Below are positions 27,424-34,373 of a stretch of 64,000 bases of DNA, one piece after another. The notes beneath the pieces were generated by a model. That model was not told the origin of the DNA. It worked only from the letters and a program-made list of their open reading frames with translations, and did not search any database. The DNA lies in NCBI RefSeq assembly GCF_024979235.1, contig NZ_JANLCM010000002.1, positions 806,001 through 870,000 on the forward strand. The letters run 5' to 3'. A program made the translations under genes and the position numbers. Position 1 is the stretch's first letter. Each line of letters opens with the position of its first letter. Origin of the DNA: Herbiconiux aconitum. Lineage in GTDB: Bacteria; Actinomycetota; Actinomycetes; Actinomycetales; Microbacteriaceae.

Positions 27424-29396
27424 CAGAGCTGACCCGCGGTCGTCACCTGCAGGTGCTGCTCCACGCTCGCCACGATCCGCTCGATCGCGTCGTCGACGGG
27501 CACGCCGTTCTCCTGCGATCCGTCGCGGAAGCGGAAACTCACCGAGCCGGCAGCGGAATCGTCGGCGCCCGCGATGAGTAGGATCGGCACCTTGTCTTTC
27601 GTGTGCGTGCGGATCTTCTTCTGCATCCGGTCGGCCGAATCGTCGAGCTGAGCACGGATGCCGCGCTTCTTCAGCCGCCGCACCACCTCGGCGAGGTAGT
27701 CGGCGTGCTCGTCGGAGATCGGGATGCCCACCACCTGCACCGGGGCGAGCCACACCGGGAAGGCGCCCGCGTAGTGCTCGAGCAGGATGGCGAAGAAACG
27801 CTCGATGGAGCCGAGAAGGGCGCGGTGGATCATCACCGGCTGCTGGCGCGAGCCGTCGGGCGCGGTGTACTCGAGCTCGAACAACTCGGGCTGGTTGAAG
27901 TCGAGCTGCACTGTGGACAGCTGCCAGGTGCGGCCGATCGCGTCGCGCGCCTGCACCGAGATCTTCGGGCCGTAGAAGGCCGCTCCCCCGGGGTCGGGCA
28001 CGAGCTCGAGACCGGAGTCGACGGCCACCTGGCGCAGGGTCTCGGTCGCGTCATCCCACAGCTCGTCGTCGCCGACGGATTTCTCGGGATCTTTCGTGGA
28101 GAGCTCGAGGTAGAAGTCGTCGAGCCCGTAGCCGCGCAGCGTCTCGAGCACGAAATCGAGCTGACGGGACAGCTCGTCCTTCACCTGGTCGGGGGTGACG
28201 TAGATGTGCGCGTCGTCCTGCGTCAGGCCGCGCACGCGGGTGAGGCCGGAGAGGGTGCCGCTCTTCTCGTAGCGGTAGACCGTGCCGAACTCGGCCAAGC
28301 GCAGGGGAAGCTCCCGGTAGCTGCGGCCGCGGGCGCGGAAGATGAGGTTGTGCATCGGGCAGTTCATGGGCTTCAGGTAGTAGTCCTGGCCCTGTCGGGT
28401 GATGTTGCCCTCAGCATCGGTCTCCTCGTCGAGGTGCATGGGCGGGAACATCCCGTCCTTGTACCAGGTGAGGTGCTGGCTGGTCTCGAAGAGGTGCTTC
28501 TTCGTGATGTGCGGGGTGTTCACCAGTTCGTAATCGTGCGCGATCAGTTGGCTGCGCAGGTAATTCTCGATCTCGGCCCGGATGATGCCGCCGCGCGGGT
28601 GGAAGACCGCGAGGCCCGAACCGATCTCGTCGGGGAACGAGAACAGGTCGAGCTCGTTGCCGAGTTTGCGGTGGTCGCGCTTCGCGGCCTCTTCGATGCG
28701 GGTCTGGTAGGCGCGCAGCTCGTCTTTGGTGGGCCAGGCGGTGCCGTAGAGGCGCTGCAGCTGCTTGTTCTTCTCCGAACCGCGCCAGTACGCGGCGGCC
28801 AGGCGGGTGAGCGCGAAACCGTTGCCGATCATCCGGGTGCTCGGCAGGTGCGGGCCCCGGCAGAGGTCTTTCCAGAGCGTCTCGCCGGTCTTCGGGTCGA
28901 CGTTGTCGTAAATGGTGAGTTCGGCGCCGCCAACCTCCACCGACTCGTCGTCGGCGCTCAGCTCGTCGTCGCCGGCCCCCTTCAGGCCGATCAGCTCGAG
29001 CTTGTAGGGCTCGTTCGCCAGCTCGGCACGCGCTTCTTCTTCGGTCACGACCCGACGCACGAAGCGCTGGCCCTGCCGGATGATGCGCTCCATGCCCTTC
29101 TCGATGGCCTTCAGGTCGTCGGGGGTGAAAGGCTCGGCCACGTCGAAGTCGTAGTAGAAGCCGTCGGTGATCGGCGGCCCGATGCCGAGCTTGGCCTCGG
29201 GGTTGATCTGCTGCACGGCCTGGGCGGCGACGTGCGCGGCCGAGTGGCGGAGGATCGCGAGTCCGTCGGGACTGTCGATCGTCACCGGCTCAGTGGTGTC
29301 GGCATCCGTCACCGTGGTGGCCAGGTCTTTCAGTTCACCGTTGACGCGCATGGCCACGACGGCCCGGTCAGTGAAGAGATCAAATCCTGTTGCCAC
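27423..29396 (-). CDS. thrS: Threonyl-tRNA synthetase
   Basis: It charges tRNA-Thr and edits Ser-tRNA. The 657-aa protein has an N-terminal TGS domain, an editing domain ([21 protein letters not shown]), a class II core with zinc ligands ([10 protein letters not shown] and later His residues; motif 2 [21 protein letters not shown]) and an anticodon-binding domain ([21 protein letters not shown]). Length and motifs are normal. GTG 29396 has AGGAG about 10 bases upstream. No T-box structure is seen in the short upstream gap. Confidence 0.98.
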   Translation of the reverse strand: MATGFDLFTDRAVVAMRVNGELKDLATTVTDADTTEPVTIDSPDGLAILRHSAAHVAAQAVQQINPEAKLGIGPPITDGFYYDFDVAEPFTPDDLKAIEKGMERIIRQGQRFVRRVVTEEEARAELANEPYKLELIGLKGAGDDELSADDESVEVGGAELTIYDNVDPKTGETLWKDLCRGPHLPSTRMIGNGFALTRLAAAYWRGSEKNKQLQRLYGTAWPTKDELRAYQTRIEEAAKRDHRKLGNELDLFSFPDEIGSGLAVFHPRGGIIRAEIENYLRSQLIAHDYELVNTPHITKKHLFETSQHLTWYKDGMFPPMHLDEETDAEGNITRQGQDYYLKPMNCPMHNLIFRARGRSYRELPLRLAEFGTVYRYEKSGTLSGLTRVRGLTQDDAHIYVTPDQVKDELSRQLDFVLETLRGYGLDDFYLELSTKDPEKSVGDDELWDDATETLRQVAVDSGLELVPDPGGAAFYGPKISVQARDAIGRTWQLSTVQLDFNQPELFELEYTAPDGSRQQPVMIHRALLGSIERFFAILLEHYAGAFPVWLAPVQVVGIPISDEHADYLAEVVRRLKKRGIRAQLDDSADRMQKKIRTHTKDKVPILLIAGADDSAAGSVSFRFRDGSQENGVPVDDAIERIVASVEQHLQVTTAGQL

Positions 29397-29459
29397 GGGT
29401 GAGGTGCTCCTGTTTCCGTCGAATCGAACCCACCAATCCTATCGACGTGGCGGTCGCGC

Positions 29460-29879
29460 TCAGACCGGTGGGCGCTCTCCCTGCACAGCGAGGCGATGAG
29501 TCGCATCCATCGACGCGATATCGACGAAGCCAGGCGTGCCCACGACCGTGCTCGGCGGTGCGTCGACGCGGGCAAATCCGCTGCTCGATGTGGTGGCCGA
29601 GAACACCTGGCCGGTCTCGAGAACGGTCCAGGTGACCTGAACGCCGGCCACGGGCGAGTTCGTGGCGCGCGTGCGGATGTAGGCCTCGAGCACGAAGGCC
29701 TGGTAATCGGCACTGACAGACCAACCGGCGTAGGACTGGTAGACGATGTAGGTGCTGGTCTCGTTACTCGCGGCGGCAGCCGGGGCCGCGATCGTCAGTG
29801 CGACCACCGGAACGCTCCAGGCGGCCATCGTGAGCGCGGTGCGGCGCGACGGAAGTTCGGTCGTTTCGTTGATCCCCAT
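29460..29879 (-). CDS. Small exported protein with a single Ig-like domain
   Basis: A 139-aa protein with a signal peptide of Tat-like form: SRRTALTMAAWSVPVVAL followed by an alanine-rich AxA cleavage region (APAAAAS, about residues 30-38). The mature part of ~100 residues looks like one bacterial Ig-like fold (PVAGVQVTWTVLETGQVF, TTSSSGFARVDAPPSTVVG). No cell-wall anchor, lipobox or enzyme motif is seen. It is probably secreted or surface-associated; function is unknown. It stands alone between thrS and a PGPGW gene. Confidence 0.7.
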   Translation of the reverse strand: MGINETTELPSRRTALTMAAWSVPVVALTIAAPAAAASNETSTYIVYQSYAGWSVSADYQAFVLEAYIRTRATNSPVAGVQVTWTVLETGQVFSATTSSSGFARVDAPPSTVVGTPGFVDIASMDATHRLAVQGERPPV

Positions 29880-29929
29880 GTATCGAACCCTACTGGGACG
29901 CGCGCCCGTTCGGGGGCGCTGTTTGAAAC

Positions 29930-30256
29930 TCAGCTGTGCGGATCTGCGGCGCGCTTGGCGGCTTTCCGTTCAGCCGCCTTCGCTTTGGCGACCGCGTAGG
30001 TCTTCTTGGCGGCGGCGTTCGCCTTGGTGCTGACCTTCTTGGCCGATTCGAATTCGGTGCCGAGCAGGGCGAGTCCGCCGATGGCGATGAGGGCGCCGGG
30101 CCCGGGCAATGGAATCAGCACGACCCCGAGCGCCACCGTCCCGCCGCCCACGACGCCCACTCCGGTTCGGTAGACGCGGTTCGCAGTGGGATTGCGGCCG
30201 ATCATCGCTCGCGTACGCGCGGCGACGCCGGGCTTGGCCGTCGGAGAGGAATCCAT
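29930..30256 (-). CDS. PGPGW / TIGR02611-type membrane protein
   Basis: A 108-aa protein with a basic N-terminus, two close hydrophobic segments (VYRTGVGVVGGGTVALGVVL and ALIAIGGLALLGTEF) joined by the family hallmark IPLPGPG, and a Lys/Ala-rich C-terminal helix (KANAAAKKTYAVAKAKAAER). Function is unknown. It is the last gene before the repeat array at 30331, transcribed in the same direction, so read-through from the array could enter it. Confidence 0.8.
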   Translation of the reverse strand: MDSSPTAKPGVAARTRAMIGRNPTANRVYRTGVGVVGGGTVALGVVLIPLPGPGALIAIGGLALLGTEFESAKKVSTKANAAAKKTYAVAKAKAAERKAAKRAADPHS

Positions 30257-30330
30257 GCTTCGACCGTACGACGCTCTCCCCTTCCGGCACCCGATTCAGA
30301 TGACTTTCGCGGCGACGCCGGGCCCCGCAA

Positions 30331-30454
30331 GTGGTGGGCGATACGGCGATCGAACCACCACGAATCGGTAGGGAGCGAAGCATCGCTCCGCTCGCGATTC
30401 GTGGGTCCTGGTTCTCCAAGACGAAAGGCCCCGGAACGTATCCGGAGCCTTTGA
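30331..30454 (-). repeat. Array unit 5 (distal, diverged): terminator A, GAGC-type variant
   Basis: The inner stem has a G-U in place of one pair (GAGCGGAGC/GCTTCGCTC) and the outer arm ends CCGATTCGTG. The tRNA copy has several T-arm changes (GTGG and CGCCG) but keeps ATCGCCCACCA. Beyond it a degenerate terminator remnant (GGGCCCGGCG) ends the array. Confidence 0.85.
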
Positions 30455-30578
30455 GTGGTGGGCGATACTGGGATCGAACCAGCACGAATCGCTGGAGGCG
30501 GAAGCATCGCTTTCGCCGCGATTCGTGGGTCCTGGTTCTCCAAAGGAAAAGGGCCCAGAAGATATCCGGGCCCCCCAA
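30455..30578 (-). repeat. Array unit 4: terminator B, GGCG-type stem
   Basis: Almost identical to unit 1, supporting duplication of a two-unit block. The tRNA copy is identical to the genuine 3' end over 28 bp. Confidence 0.9.
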
Positions 30579-30702
30579 GTGGTGGGCGATACGGGGATCG
30601 AACCAGCACGAATCGCTAGGGAGCGAAGCATCGCTTCGCTCGCGATTCGTGGGTCCTGGTTCTCCAAAAGAAAAGGGCCCAGAAGATATCCGGGCCCCCC
30701 AA
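30579..30702 (-). repeat. Array unit 3: terminator B, GAGC-type stem
   Basis: Same hairpin as unit 2 but with the B terminator, here followed by TTTTCTTTT. The tRNA copy has one change in the T-stem 3' strand (CCAG to CCCG), which breaks one pair. Confidence 0.9.
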
Positions 30703-30826
30703 GTGGTGGGCGATACTGGGATCGAACCAGCACGAATCGCTAGGGAGCGAAGCATCGCTTCGCTCGCGATTCGTGGGTCCTGGTTCTCCAAGACGAAAGG
30801 CCCCGGAACGTATCCGGAGCCTTTGA
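30703..30826 (-). repeat. Array unit 2: terminator A, GAGC-type stem
   Basis: Terminator arms AAAGGCTCCGGA/TTCCGGGGCCTTT (30796-30824). The hairpin at 30731-30775 has the perfect inner stem GAGCGAAGC/GCTTCGCTC, loop GAT. The tRNA copy is identical to the genuine 3' end over 28 bp. Confidence 0.9.
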
Positions 30827-30950
30827 GTGGTGGGCGATACTGGGATCGAACCAGCACGAATCGCTGGAGGCGGAAGCATCGCTTTCGCCGCGATTCGTGG
30901 GTCCTGGTTCTCCAAGAGAAAAGGGCCCAGAAGATATCCGGGCCCCGCAA
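30827..30950 (-). repeat. Array unit 1 (nearest tRNA-Val): terminator B, GGCG-type stem
   Basis: Terminator arms GGGCCCGGA/TCTGGGCCC with TTTTC following, then the long hairpin with inner stem GGCGAAAGC/GCTTCCGCC (one A-C mismatch). The tRNA copy at its lower-coordinate end is identical to the genuine tRNA 3' end over 28 bp. Confidence 0.9.
30919..30945 (-). terminator. Intrinsic terminator after tRNA-Val(GAC)
   Basis: GGGCCCGGA and TCTGGGCCC form a 9-bp stem followed by TTTT on the minus strand, 6-7 bases after the tRNA CCA. It can end the Gly-Cys-Val tRNA transcript; equivalent hairpins occur in each array unit. Confidence 0.75.
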
Positions 30951-30954
30951 GTGG

Positions 30955-31026
30955 TGGGCGATACTGGGATCGAACCAGTGACCTCTTCCGTGTCAGGGAA
31001 GCGCGCTACCGCTGCGCCAATCGCCC
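30955..31026 (-). tRNA. tRNA-Val(GAC)
   Basis: A 72-nt cloverleaf: acceptor GGGCGAT/ATCGCCC, D arm GCGC/GCGC, anticodon stem CTTCC/GGAAG with loop CTGACAC (anticodon GAC), T arm ACTGG-TTCGATC-CCAGT, discriminator A. CCA is encoded at 30952-30954. It is the third gene of the Gly-Cys-Val cluster and the source of the tandem array downstream. Confidence 0.97.
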
Positions 31027-31062
31027 ATTGGAGTGTTATCCCCTGCGGTGGTGTTCGAGTGG

Positions 31063-31133
31063 AGGTGGCGACGGGATTTGAACCCGTGTGGACGGCTTTG
31101 CAGGCCGCTGCCTCGCCTCTCGGCCACGCCACC
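31063..31133 (-). tRNA. tRNA-Cys(GCA)
   Basis: A 71-nt cloverleaf with acceptor GGTGGCG/CGCCACC, anticodon loop CTGCAAA (GCA), T arm CGGGTTCAAATCCCG, and discriminator U as expected for Cys. CCA is encoded at 31060-31062. Confidence 0.96.
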
Positions 31134-31189
31134 CAGTTCGTGCTTTCGTGTAAACCGCGTGGGTTGCCACAAACGAGTAACTTCACTCG

Positions 31190-31261
31190 AGCGGATGACG
31201 AGATTCGAACTCGCGACCCTAACCTTGGCAAGGTTATGCGCTACCACTGCGCCACATCCGC
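31190..31261 (-). tRNA. tRNA-Gly(GCC)
   Basis: A 72-nt cloverleaf with acceptor GCGGATG/CATCCGC, anticodon loop TTGCCAA (GCC), T arm GCGAGTTCGAATCTCGT, discriminator U. CCA is not encoded, unlike the next two genes. First gene of the cluster. Confidence 0.96.
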
Positions 31262-31291
31262 ATTTCGCTCGCATTTCTGCGTGCGGATGAG

Positions 31292-31321
31292 ACTCTATCC
31301 GACTCGCTCGACGATTGCCAA
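31292..31321 (-). promoter_or_regulatory. Promoter of the tRNA Gly-Cys-Val cluster
   Basis: On the minus strand TTGGCA (-35, 31316-31321) and TAGAGT (-10, 31292-31297) are separated by 18 bp. Transcription would start near 31285, about 24 bases before tRNA-Gly. The best two-box promoter in the window. Confidence 0.65.
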
Positions 31322-31326
31322 ACCAG

Positions 31327-31367
31327 GACACGCCGGGAGCGTGAATATGCCGATAACGCGGCGTGTC
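31327..31367 (-). terminator. Inverted repeat at the end of the DUF4190 gene
   Basis: GACACGCCG and CGGCGTGTC form a 9-bp perfect stem with a 23-base loop, overlapping the DUF4190 stop codon. It may end that transcript just ahead of the tRNA promoter; the large loop makes this uncertain. Confidence 0.35.
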
Positions 31368-31818
31368 ACACCCAGAAGAACAGGTTGTAGAAGAACGAGC
31401 TCGCATCGCCCAGCACGGCGGTGGCGATGGCGGCTGCCAGCAGCCGCACCACGAAGAGCACCAGGTCGACGTAGGCGAGCACGAGCGCCCCGACCGCCAT
31501 CCCGCGACCGACCCGGGCGCTTTTTCCGGTTGAACTGACGGCCAGATGTCCGAGCACGATCGCCGGCACGATGAGGAGCAGGCTGAGGAACGACGCGGCA
31601 CCGAGGGTGGAGAGCACACCGTCGGGCGTGTCGGTGACCGCCGCGGCGCCGAGCTTCGCCACGAGGGTGCCGCCGAACACGATCACCCCGAGCACGAGCG
31701 AGAGCACGGCCGTGATGGGGCGCTTGTCGCCGGGGCGCACGGGCCCCGGGTACGGCGCGGGAACCGGGTTCGCGGAGGCGGGTGCGGGCTGACCGGGGTG
31801 CGGAGGCGGGGTGCTCAT
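31366..31818 (-). CDS. DUF4190-type membrane protein
   Basis: A 150-aa protein with a Pro/Ala-rich N-terminus (~30 residues) and three hydrophobic segments (ITAVLSLVLGVIVFGGTLVA, LSLLLIVPAIVLGHLAVSST, LVLAYVDLVLFVVRLLAAAI). The second includes the GHxA motif typical of DUF4190. Function is unknown. ATG 31818 follows TAGAGT by exactly six bases and has no ribosome site, pointing to a leaderless mRNA. Confidence 0.75.
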   Translation of the reverse strand: MSTPPPHPGQPAPASANPVPAPYPGPVRPGDKRPITAVLSLVLGVIVFGGTLVAKLGAAAVTDTPDGVLSTLGAASFLSLLLIVPAIVLGHLAVSSTGKSARVGRGMAVGALVLAYVDLVLFVVRLLAAAIATAVLGDASSFFYNLFFWV

Positions 31819-31824
31819 TTCTGA

Positions 31825-31830
31825 ACTCTA
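31825..31830 (-). promoter_or_regulatory. -10 box of the DUF4190 gene (leaderless arrangement)
   Basis: TAGAGT, then six bases (TCAGAA), then ATG. A start site seven bases after the -10 box would coincide with the A of ATG. Confidence 0.5.
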
Positions 31831-31895
31831 AGACCTCGTCGAGCGCCCGTGCACACAAGAGCTTCCCGCGTCCACTAGTATCGATAACTGTCCCC

Positions 31896-31968
31896 GGGCG
31901 ATTGGCGCAGTTGGTAGCGCGCTTCCTTCACACGGAAGAGGTCATCGGTTCGAGTCCGGTATCGCCCA
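31896..31968 (+). tRNA. tRNA-Val(CAC)
   Basis: A 73-nt cloverleaf with acceptor GGGCGAT/ATCGCCC, D loop AGTTGGTA, anticodon loop TTCACAC (CAC), T arm ATCGG-TTCGAGT-CCGGT, discriminator A, no encoded CCA. It shares acceptor and anticodon-stem sequence with tRNA-Val(GAC) on the other strand but has a different T arm and no repeat array behind it. A TAGTAT box about 18 bases upstream may be its -10. Confidence 0.96.
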
Positions 31969-31979
31969 CGAGCATATAG

Positions 31980-32003
31980 AAGGGTCCCCGTTCACGGGGA
32001 CCC
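31980..32003 (+). terminator. Terminator after tRNA-Val(CAC)
   Basis: AAGGGTCCCCG and CGGGGACCCTT form an 11-bp stem with loop TTCA, about 12 bases after the tRNA; the trailing sequence has little T. Confidence 0.7.
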
Positions 32004-32055
32004 TTCGTCGTTGGTGGCTCGGGTGCGGGCGGGTCGCGCCGGGTACGCTCTGGAG

Positions 32056-32844
32056 ATGATTCGAGAGTTCTTCAGCGGCATCGGGGTGCTCGGGCGGGGG
32101 CTCGGGCTCTGGGCCACTCGCCCGAAGCTCATGCTCATGGGAGCACTGCCCGCGCTCATCGTGGCCGTCGTCTACCTCGCCGGCATCGTCGTGCTCGCCG
32201 TCTTCTCCCCCGACCTCGCGACCTGGGTGACGCCGTTCGCCGAGGGCTGGGTCGAACCGTGGCGCACCATCACCCGCGTCTCGGCGGCCGTCGCTCTGGT
32301 GGGTGTGGGCATCCTGCTCGTCGTCTTCACCTTCACCGCCATCACCCTCGCGGTCGGAGACCCGTTCTACGAGCGCATCTGGCGCGACACCGAACTGACT
32401 CTCGGAGATGCTCCCGCAGAGCCCTCAGGCCGCTTCTGGCGGCTCCTGGCCCGCGGAATCGGCGCGGGCCTGCGCATCCTGGCCCTCACGATCGTGATCG
32501 GCCTGGTGCTCTTCGTCGTCGGCCTCGTGCCGGTGGCCGGCCAGATCGCGGTACCCGTGCTCGCGGCGCTCTTCGGCGGCTGGGTGCTCGCCCTCGAGCT
32601 CACCGGGTTCGCCTTCGACGCCCGGGAGCTCCGTCTACGCGACCGCAGACGGATGCTCGGCGCCCGTCGCGCTCGCACTCTCGGCTTCGGCGTGGCCACC
32701 TATCTGCTCTTCCTCATCCCGCTCGGCGCGGTGTTCGCCATGCCTGCGGCGGTCGCGGGGGCCACCGTACTGGCCCGCGACGCGATCGGGAACCGCGAAG
32801 CAACCCTCACGCGCACGGAAGCGGGGCGCCACCCCGAAGGATGA
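32056..32844 (+). CDS. EI24 domain-containing membrane protein
   Basis: A 262-aa integral membrane protein of the EI24/CysZ-like group. Segments visible: LMLMGALPALIVAVVYLAGI, AVALVGVGILLVVFTFTAIT, LRILALTIVIGLVLFVVGLV, PVLAALFGGWVLALELTGFA and LGFGVATYLLFLIPLGAVFA. GDPFYERIWRDTE and the FDARELRLRDRRRMLGARRA loop are typical of actinobacterial EI24 proteins. CysZ relatives import sulfate; no sulfur-assimilation neighbours support that here. ATG 32056 follows TACGCT by six bases. Confidence 0.8.
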   Translation: MIREFFSGIGVLGRGLGLWATRPKLMLMGALPALIVAVVYLAGIVVLAVFSPDLATWVTPFAEGWVEPWRTITRVSAAVALVGVGILLVVFTFTAITLAVGDPFYERIWRDTELTLGDAPAEPSGRFWRLLARGIGAGLRILALTIVIGLVLFVVGLVPVAGQIAVPVLAALFGGWVLALELTGFAFDARELRLRDRRRMLGARRARTLGFGVATYLLFLIPLGAVFAMPAAVAGATVLARDAIGNREATLTRTEAGRHPEG

Positions 32845-32869
32845 CGCCCCGCTTGTGGTCGTGCAGTGA

Positions 32870-34108
32870 TCAGACGGTTTCGAGCACGTAGCCCTCTTCG
32901 CCGTGCACCGTGGTGTCAACGCCCGCGACCTCGTCTTCGTTCTTGATGCGGAAGCCCATCGTCTTCTGGATGATCGTGCCGATGATCCAGGCCATGCCGA
33001 ACGAGTAGACCATGATGACTACGGCTGCGACGAACTGCTTCAGCAGCTGCTCGCCCGAACCGGTGTCGATGAGGCCGATGCCGGCGCCGAAGATGCCGAT
33101 GTAGAGCGTTCCGATGAGACCGCCGACGAGGTGGATGCCCACGACGTCGAGCGAGTCGTCGAAGCCGAGCTTGAACTTGAGCTCGACAGCCAGCGCGCAG
33201 ACGGCTCCGGCGAGCACGCCGAGCACGATCGCCCAACCCGGGGTCAGGATGTTACAGGCCGGGGTGATGGCGACCAGGCCGGCCACGGCGCCCGATGCTG
33301 CACCGATTGAGGTGGGCTTGCCGTCCTTGATCTTCTCGACGATCAGCCAACCGATGATGGCAGCGGCCGGAGCGGCGAGGGTGTTGATCCAGGCGATCGC
33401 GGCGACGCCGTCGACTGCGGCTTCCGAACCGGCGTTGAAGCCGAACCAGCCGAACCACAGCAACGCGGCGCCGAGCAGGGTGAGCGGAACGTTGTGCGGC
33501 TTCTGGATTCCCTTCTGGAAGCCGACGCGCTTGCCGAGCACCAGGGCGAGAGCGAGAGCGGCGGCACCGGCGTTGATGTGCACCGCGGTTCCACCGGCGA
33601 AGTCGTTGACGCCCCAGACCGGAGCCCAGCCTTCCGCGAGGTTGAAGACCATGAACGCGACCGGGAAGTACACGACGGTCACCCAGATGCCGGCGAAGAC
33701 CATCCACGCACCGAACTTCGCACGGTCGGCGATGGCGCCCGAGATGAGGGCGACGGTGATGATGGCGAACGTGGCCTGGAATCCGGCGAACGCGAGTCCG
33801 GCGAGATCCGGGTCCATCGCTCCGCCCTCACCGATGCCGAGGAGGCTGCCGAGTCCGATCGAGCCGTCGAAGGGGTTGCCGACGATGCCGGGGATGAGTG
33901 GGGTGCCGAATGCGAGACCGTACCCGTACAGCACCCAGAGGACGCCGACGAGGCCCATCGCTCCGAAGCTCATCATCATCATGCTGATGACGCTCTTCGC
34001 TTTGACCATGCCGCCGTAGAAGAAGGCGACGCCGGGGGTCATGAGGAGAACGAGGGCGGCTGCAACGAGCAACCACAACGAGTTCAGGTTGCTGGTTACT
34101 TCTTCCAT
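32870..34108 (-). CDS. amtB: Ammonium transporter (Amt family)
   Basis: A channel-like NH3/NH4+ transporter, trimeric in the membrane. The 412-aa protein has about 11 helices. Hallmarks: LVLLMTPGVAFFYGGMVKAK, the gate phenylalanines (FAGFQATFAI, FGWFGFNAGS) and the twin pore histidines in AVHINAGAAALALAL and GIHLVGGLIGTLYIG. The C-terminal tail RIKNEDEVAGVD is the usual GlnK-contact region. No glnK or glnD follows; downstream lies the convergent EI24 gene. Confidence 0.96.
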   Translation of the reverse strand: MEEVTSNLNSLWLLVAAALVLLMTPGVAFFYGGMVKAKSVISMMMMSFGAMGLVGVLWVLYGYGLAFGTPLIPGIVGNPFDGSIGLGSLLGIGEGGAMDPDLAGLAFAGFQATFAIITVALISGAIADRAKFGAWMVFAGIWVTVVYFPVAFMVFNLAEGWAPVWGVNDFAGGTAVHINAGAAALALALVLGKRVGFQKGIQKPHNVPLTLLGAALLWFGWFGFNAGSEAAVDGVAAIAWINTLAAPAAAIIGWLIVEKIKDGKPTSIGAASGAVAGLVAITPACNILTPGWAIVLGVLAGAVCALAVELKFKLGFDDSLDVVGIHLVGGLIGTLYIGIFGAGIGLIDTGSGEQLLKQFVAAVVIMVYSFGMAWIIGTIIQKTMGFRIKNEDEVAGVDTTVHGEEGYVLETV

Positions 34109-34276
34109 ATCAGGGTTACCTCTCTAGAACGTGCTGGCGGGTAAGTCTGAATTGCTGTGTTCGTCACGGCTAGCACGGGGCCGTCGGCGCAATTGCAGGC
34201 AAGGGGCAGTCTGCCCAAGAGAGGTTTCGCGGGAAGACGTAGTTTGTGTACGTCGTGTTACACGGTGAGGGCGTTT

Positions 34277-34292
34277 GTAAACATCGTGTTTC
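34277..34292 (-). promoter_or_regulatory. GAAAC-N6-TTTAC dyad upstream of amtB
   Basis: The minus strand reads GAAACACGATGTTTAC, two half-sites six bases apart. GlnR boxes of actinobacteria are built from GTnAC and GAAAC half-sites with six-base spacing, so this could be a nitrogen-control site for amtB. The match is partial and the site lies ~170 bp from the gene. Confidence 0.3.
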
Positions 34293-34323
34293 GGCCGACG
34301 GAGAATCCGTCGAGAGCCGAAAC
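34288..34323 (-). terminator. Long hairpin downstream of zapE
   Basis: GTTTCGGC/GCCGAAAC (8 bp) encloses CGACGGA/TCCGTCG (7 bp) with only a three-base bulge, a 15-bp stem in total. It follows a second hairpin and may act as terminator or processing site. Confidence 0.5.
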
Positions 34324-34340
34324 CCCCCATGGGAGGGGGG
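34323..34340 (-). terminator. Terminator hairpin of zapE
   Basis: CCCCCC and GGGGGG with a six-base loop, followed on the minus strand by TTTCGG, 34-51 bases after the zapE stop. Confidence 0.55.
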
Positions 34341-34373
34341 TCGATGGAGTCTCGGAGGGGGCTCGGAGGGTCC

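Larger units (their letters stand above)
30331..30978 (-). repeat. Tandem array of 124-bp units carrying the tRNA-Val(GAC) 3' end
   Basis: The last 28 bp of the tRNA-Val(GAC) gene (30951-30978: CCA, acceptor 3' strand, T arm) recur upstream in plus coordinates at 30827, 30703, 30579, 30455 and 30331, exactly 124 bp apart each time. In tRNA direction every unit holds an intrinsic-terminator-like hairpin, a spacer TTGGAGAACCAGGACC, a 45-bp stem-loop with arms CACGAATCGC/GCGATTCGTG and an inner 9-bp stem, then the tRNA 3' copy ending in ATCGCCCACCA. Two terminator versions and two inner-stem versions exist, and the B-terminator/GGCG-stem/A-terminator/GAGC-stem block occurs twice (30331-30578 and 30703-30950). 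No reading frame is shared. It resembles the architecture of the E. coli tyrT RtT repeats. Confidence 0.93.
34109..34373. other. Intergenic region between zapE and amtB
   Basis: A 265-bp gap on the path from zapE to amtB (both minus). It holds the presumed zapE terminator hairpins (34288-34340), a 16-bp GTAAAC/GTTTC dyad, and about 170 bp of amtB upstream sequence. AGAGAGG is just ahead of the amtB start. I see no gene. Confidence 0.6.

Noticed and set aside
29397..29459. T-box leader for thrS
   Set aside because: The gap is too short and lacks the T-box consensus and a terminator/antiterminator pair. The same holds for the ~80 bp ahead of alaS.
30331..30950. CRISPR array
   Set aside because: The period is exact and the whole 124-bp unit is conserved, with no unique spacers; the repeated part is a tRNA 3' end and no cas genes are nearby.
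30331..30950. Five tRNA pseudogenes, or open frames of about 100-330 codons across the array
   Set aside because: The units lack 5' acceptor strand, D arm and anticodon arm, so they are not degenerate whole tRNAs. The open frames merely reflect the repeat and change frame every unit, since 124 is not a multiple of three.
30331..31026. Integrated element using tRNA-Val as attB
   Set aside because: tRNA 3' ends are usual phage attachment sites, but the 96 bp between copies cannot hold an integrase or cargo and no integrase gene is in the window. Serial excision scars remain a remote possibility.
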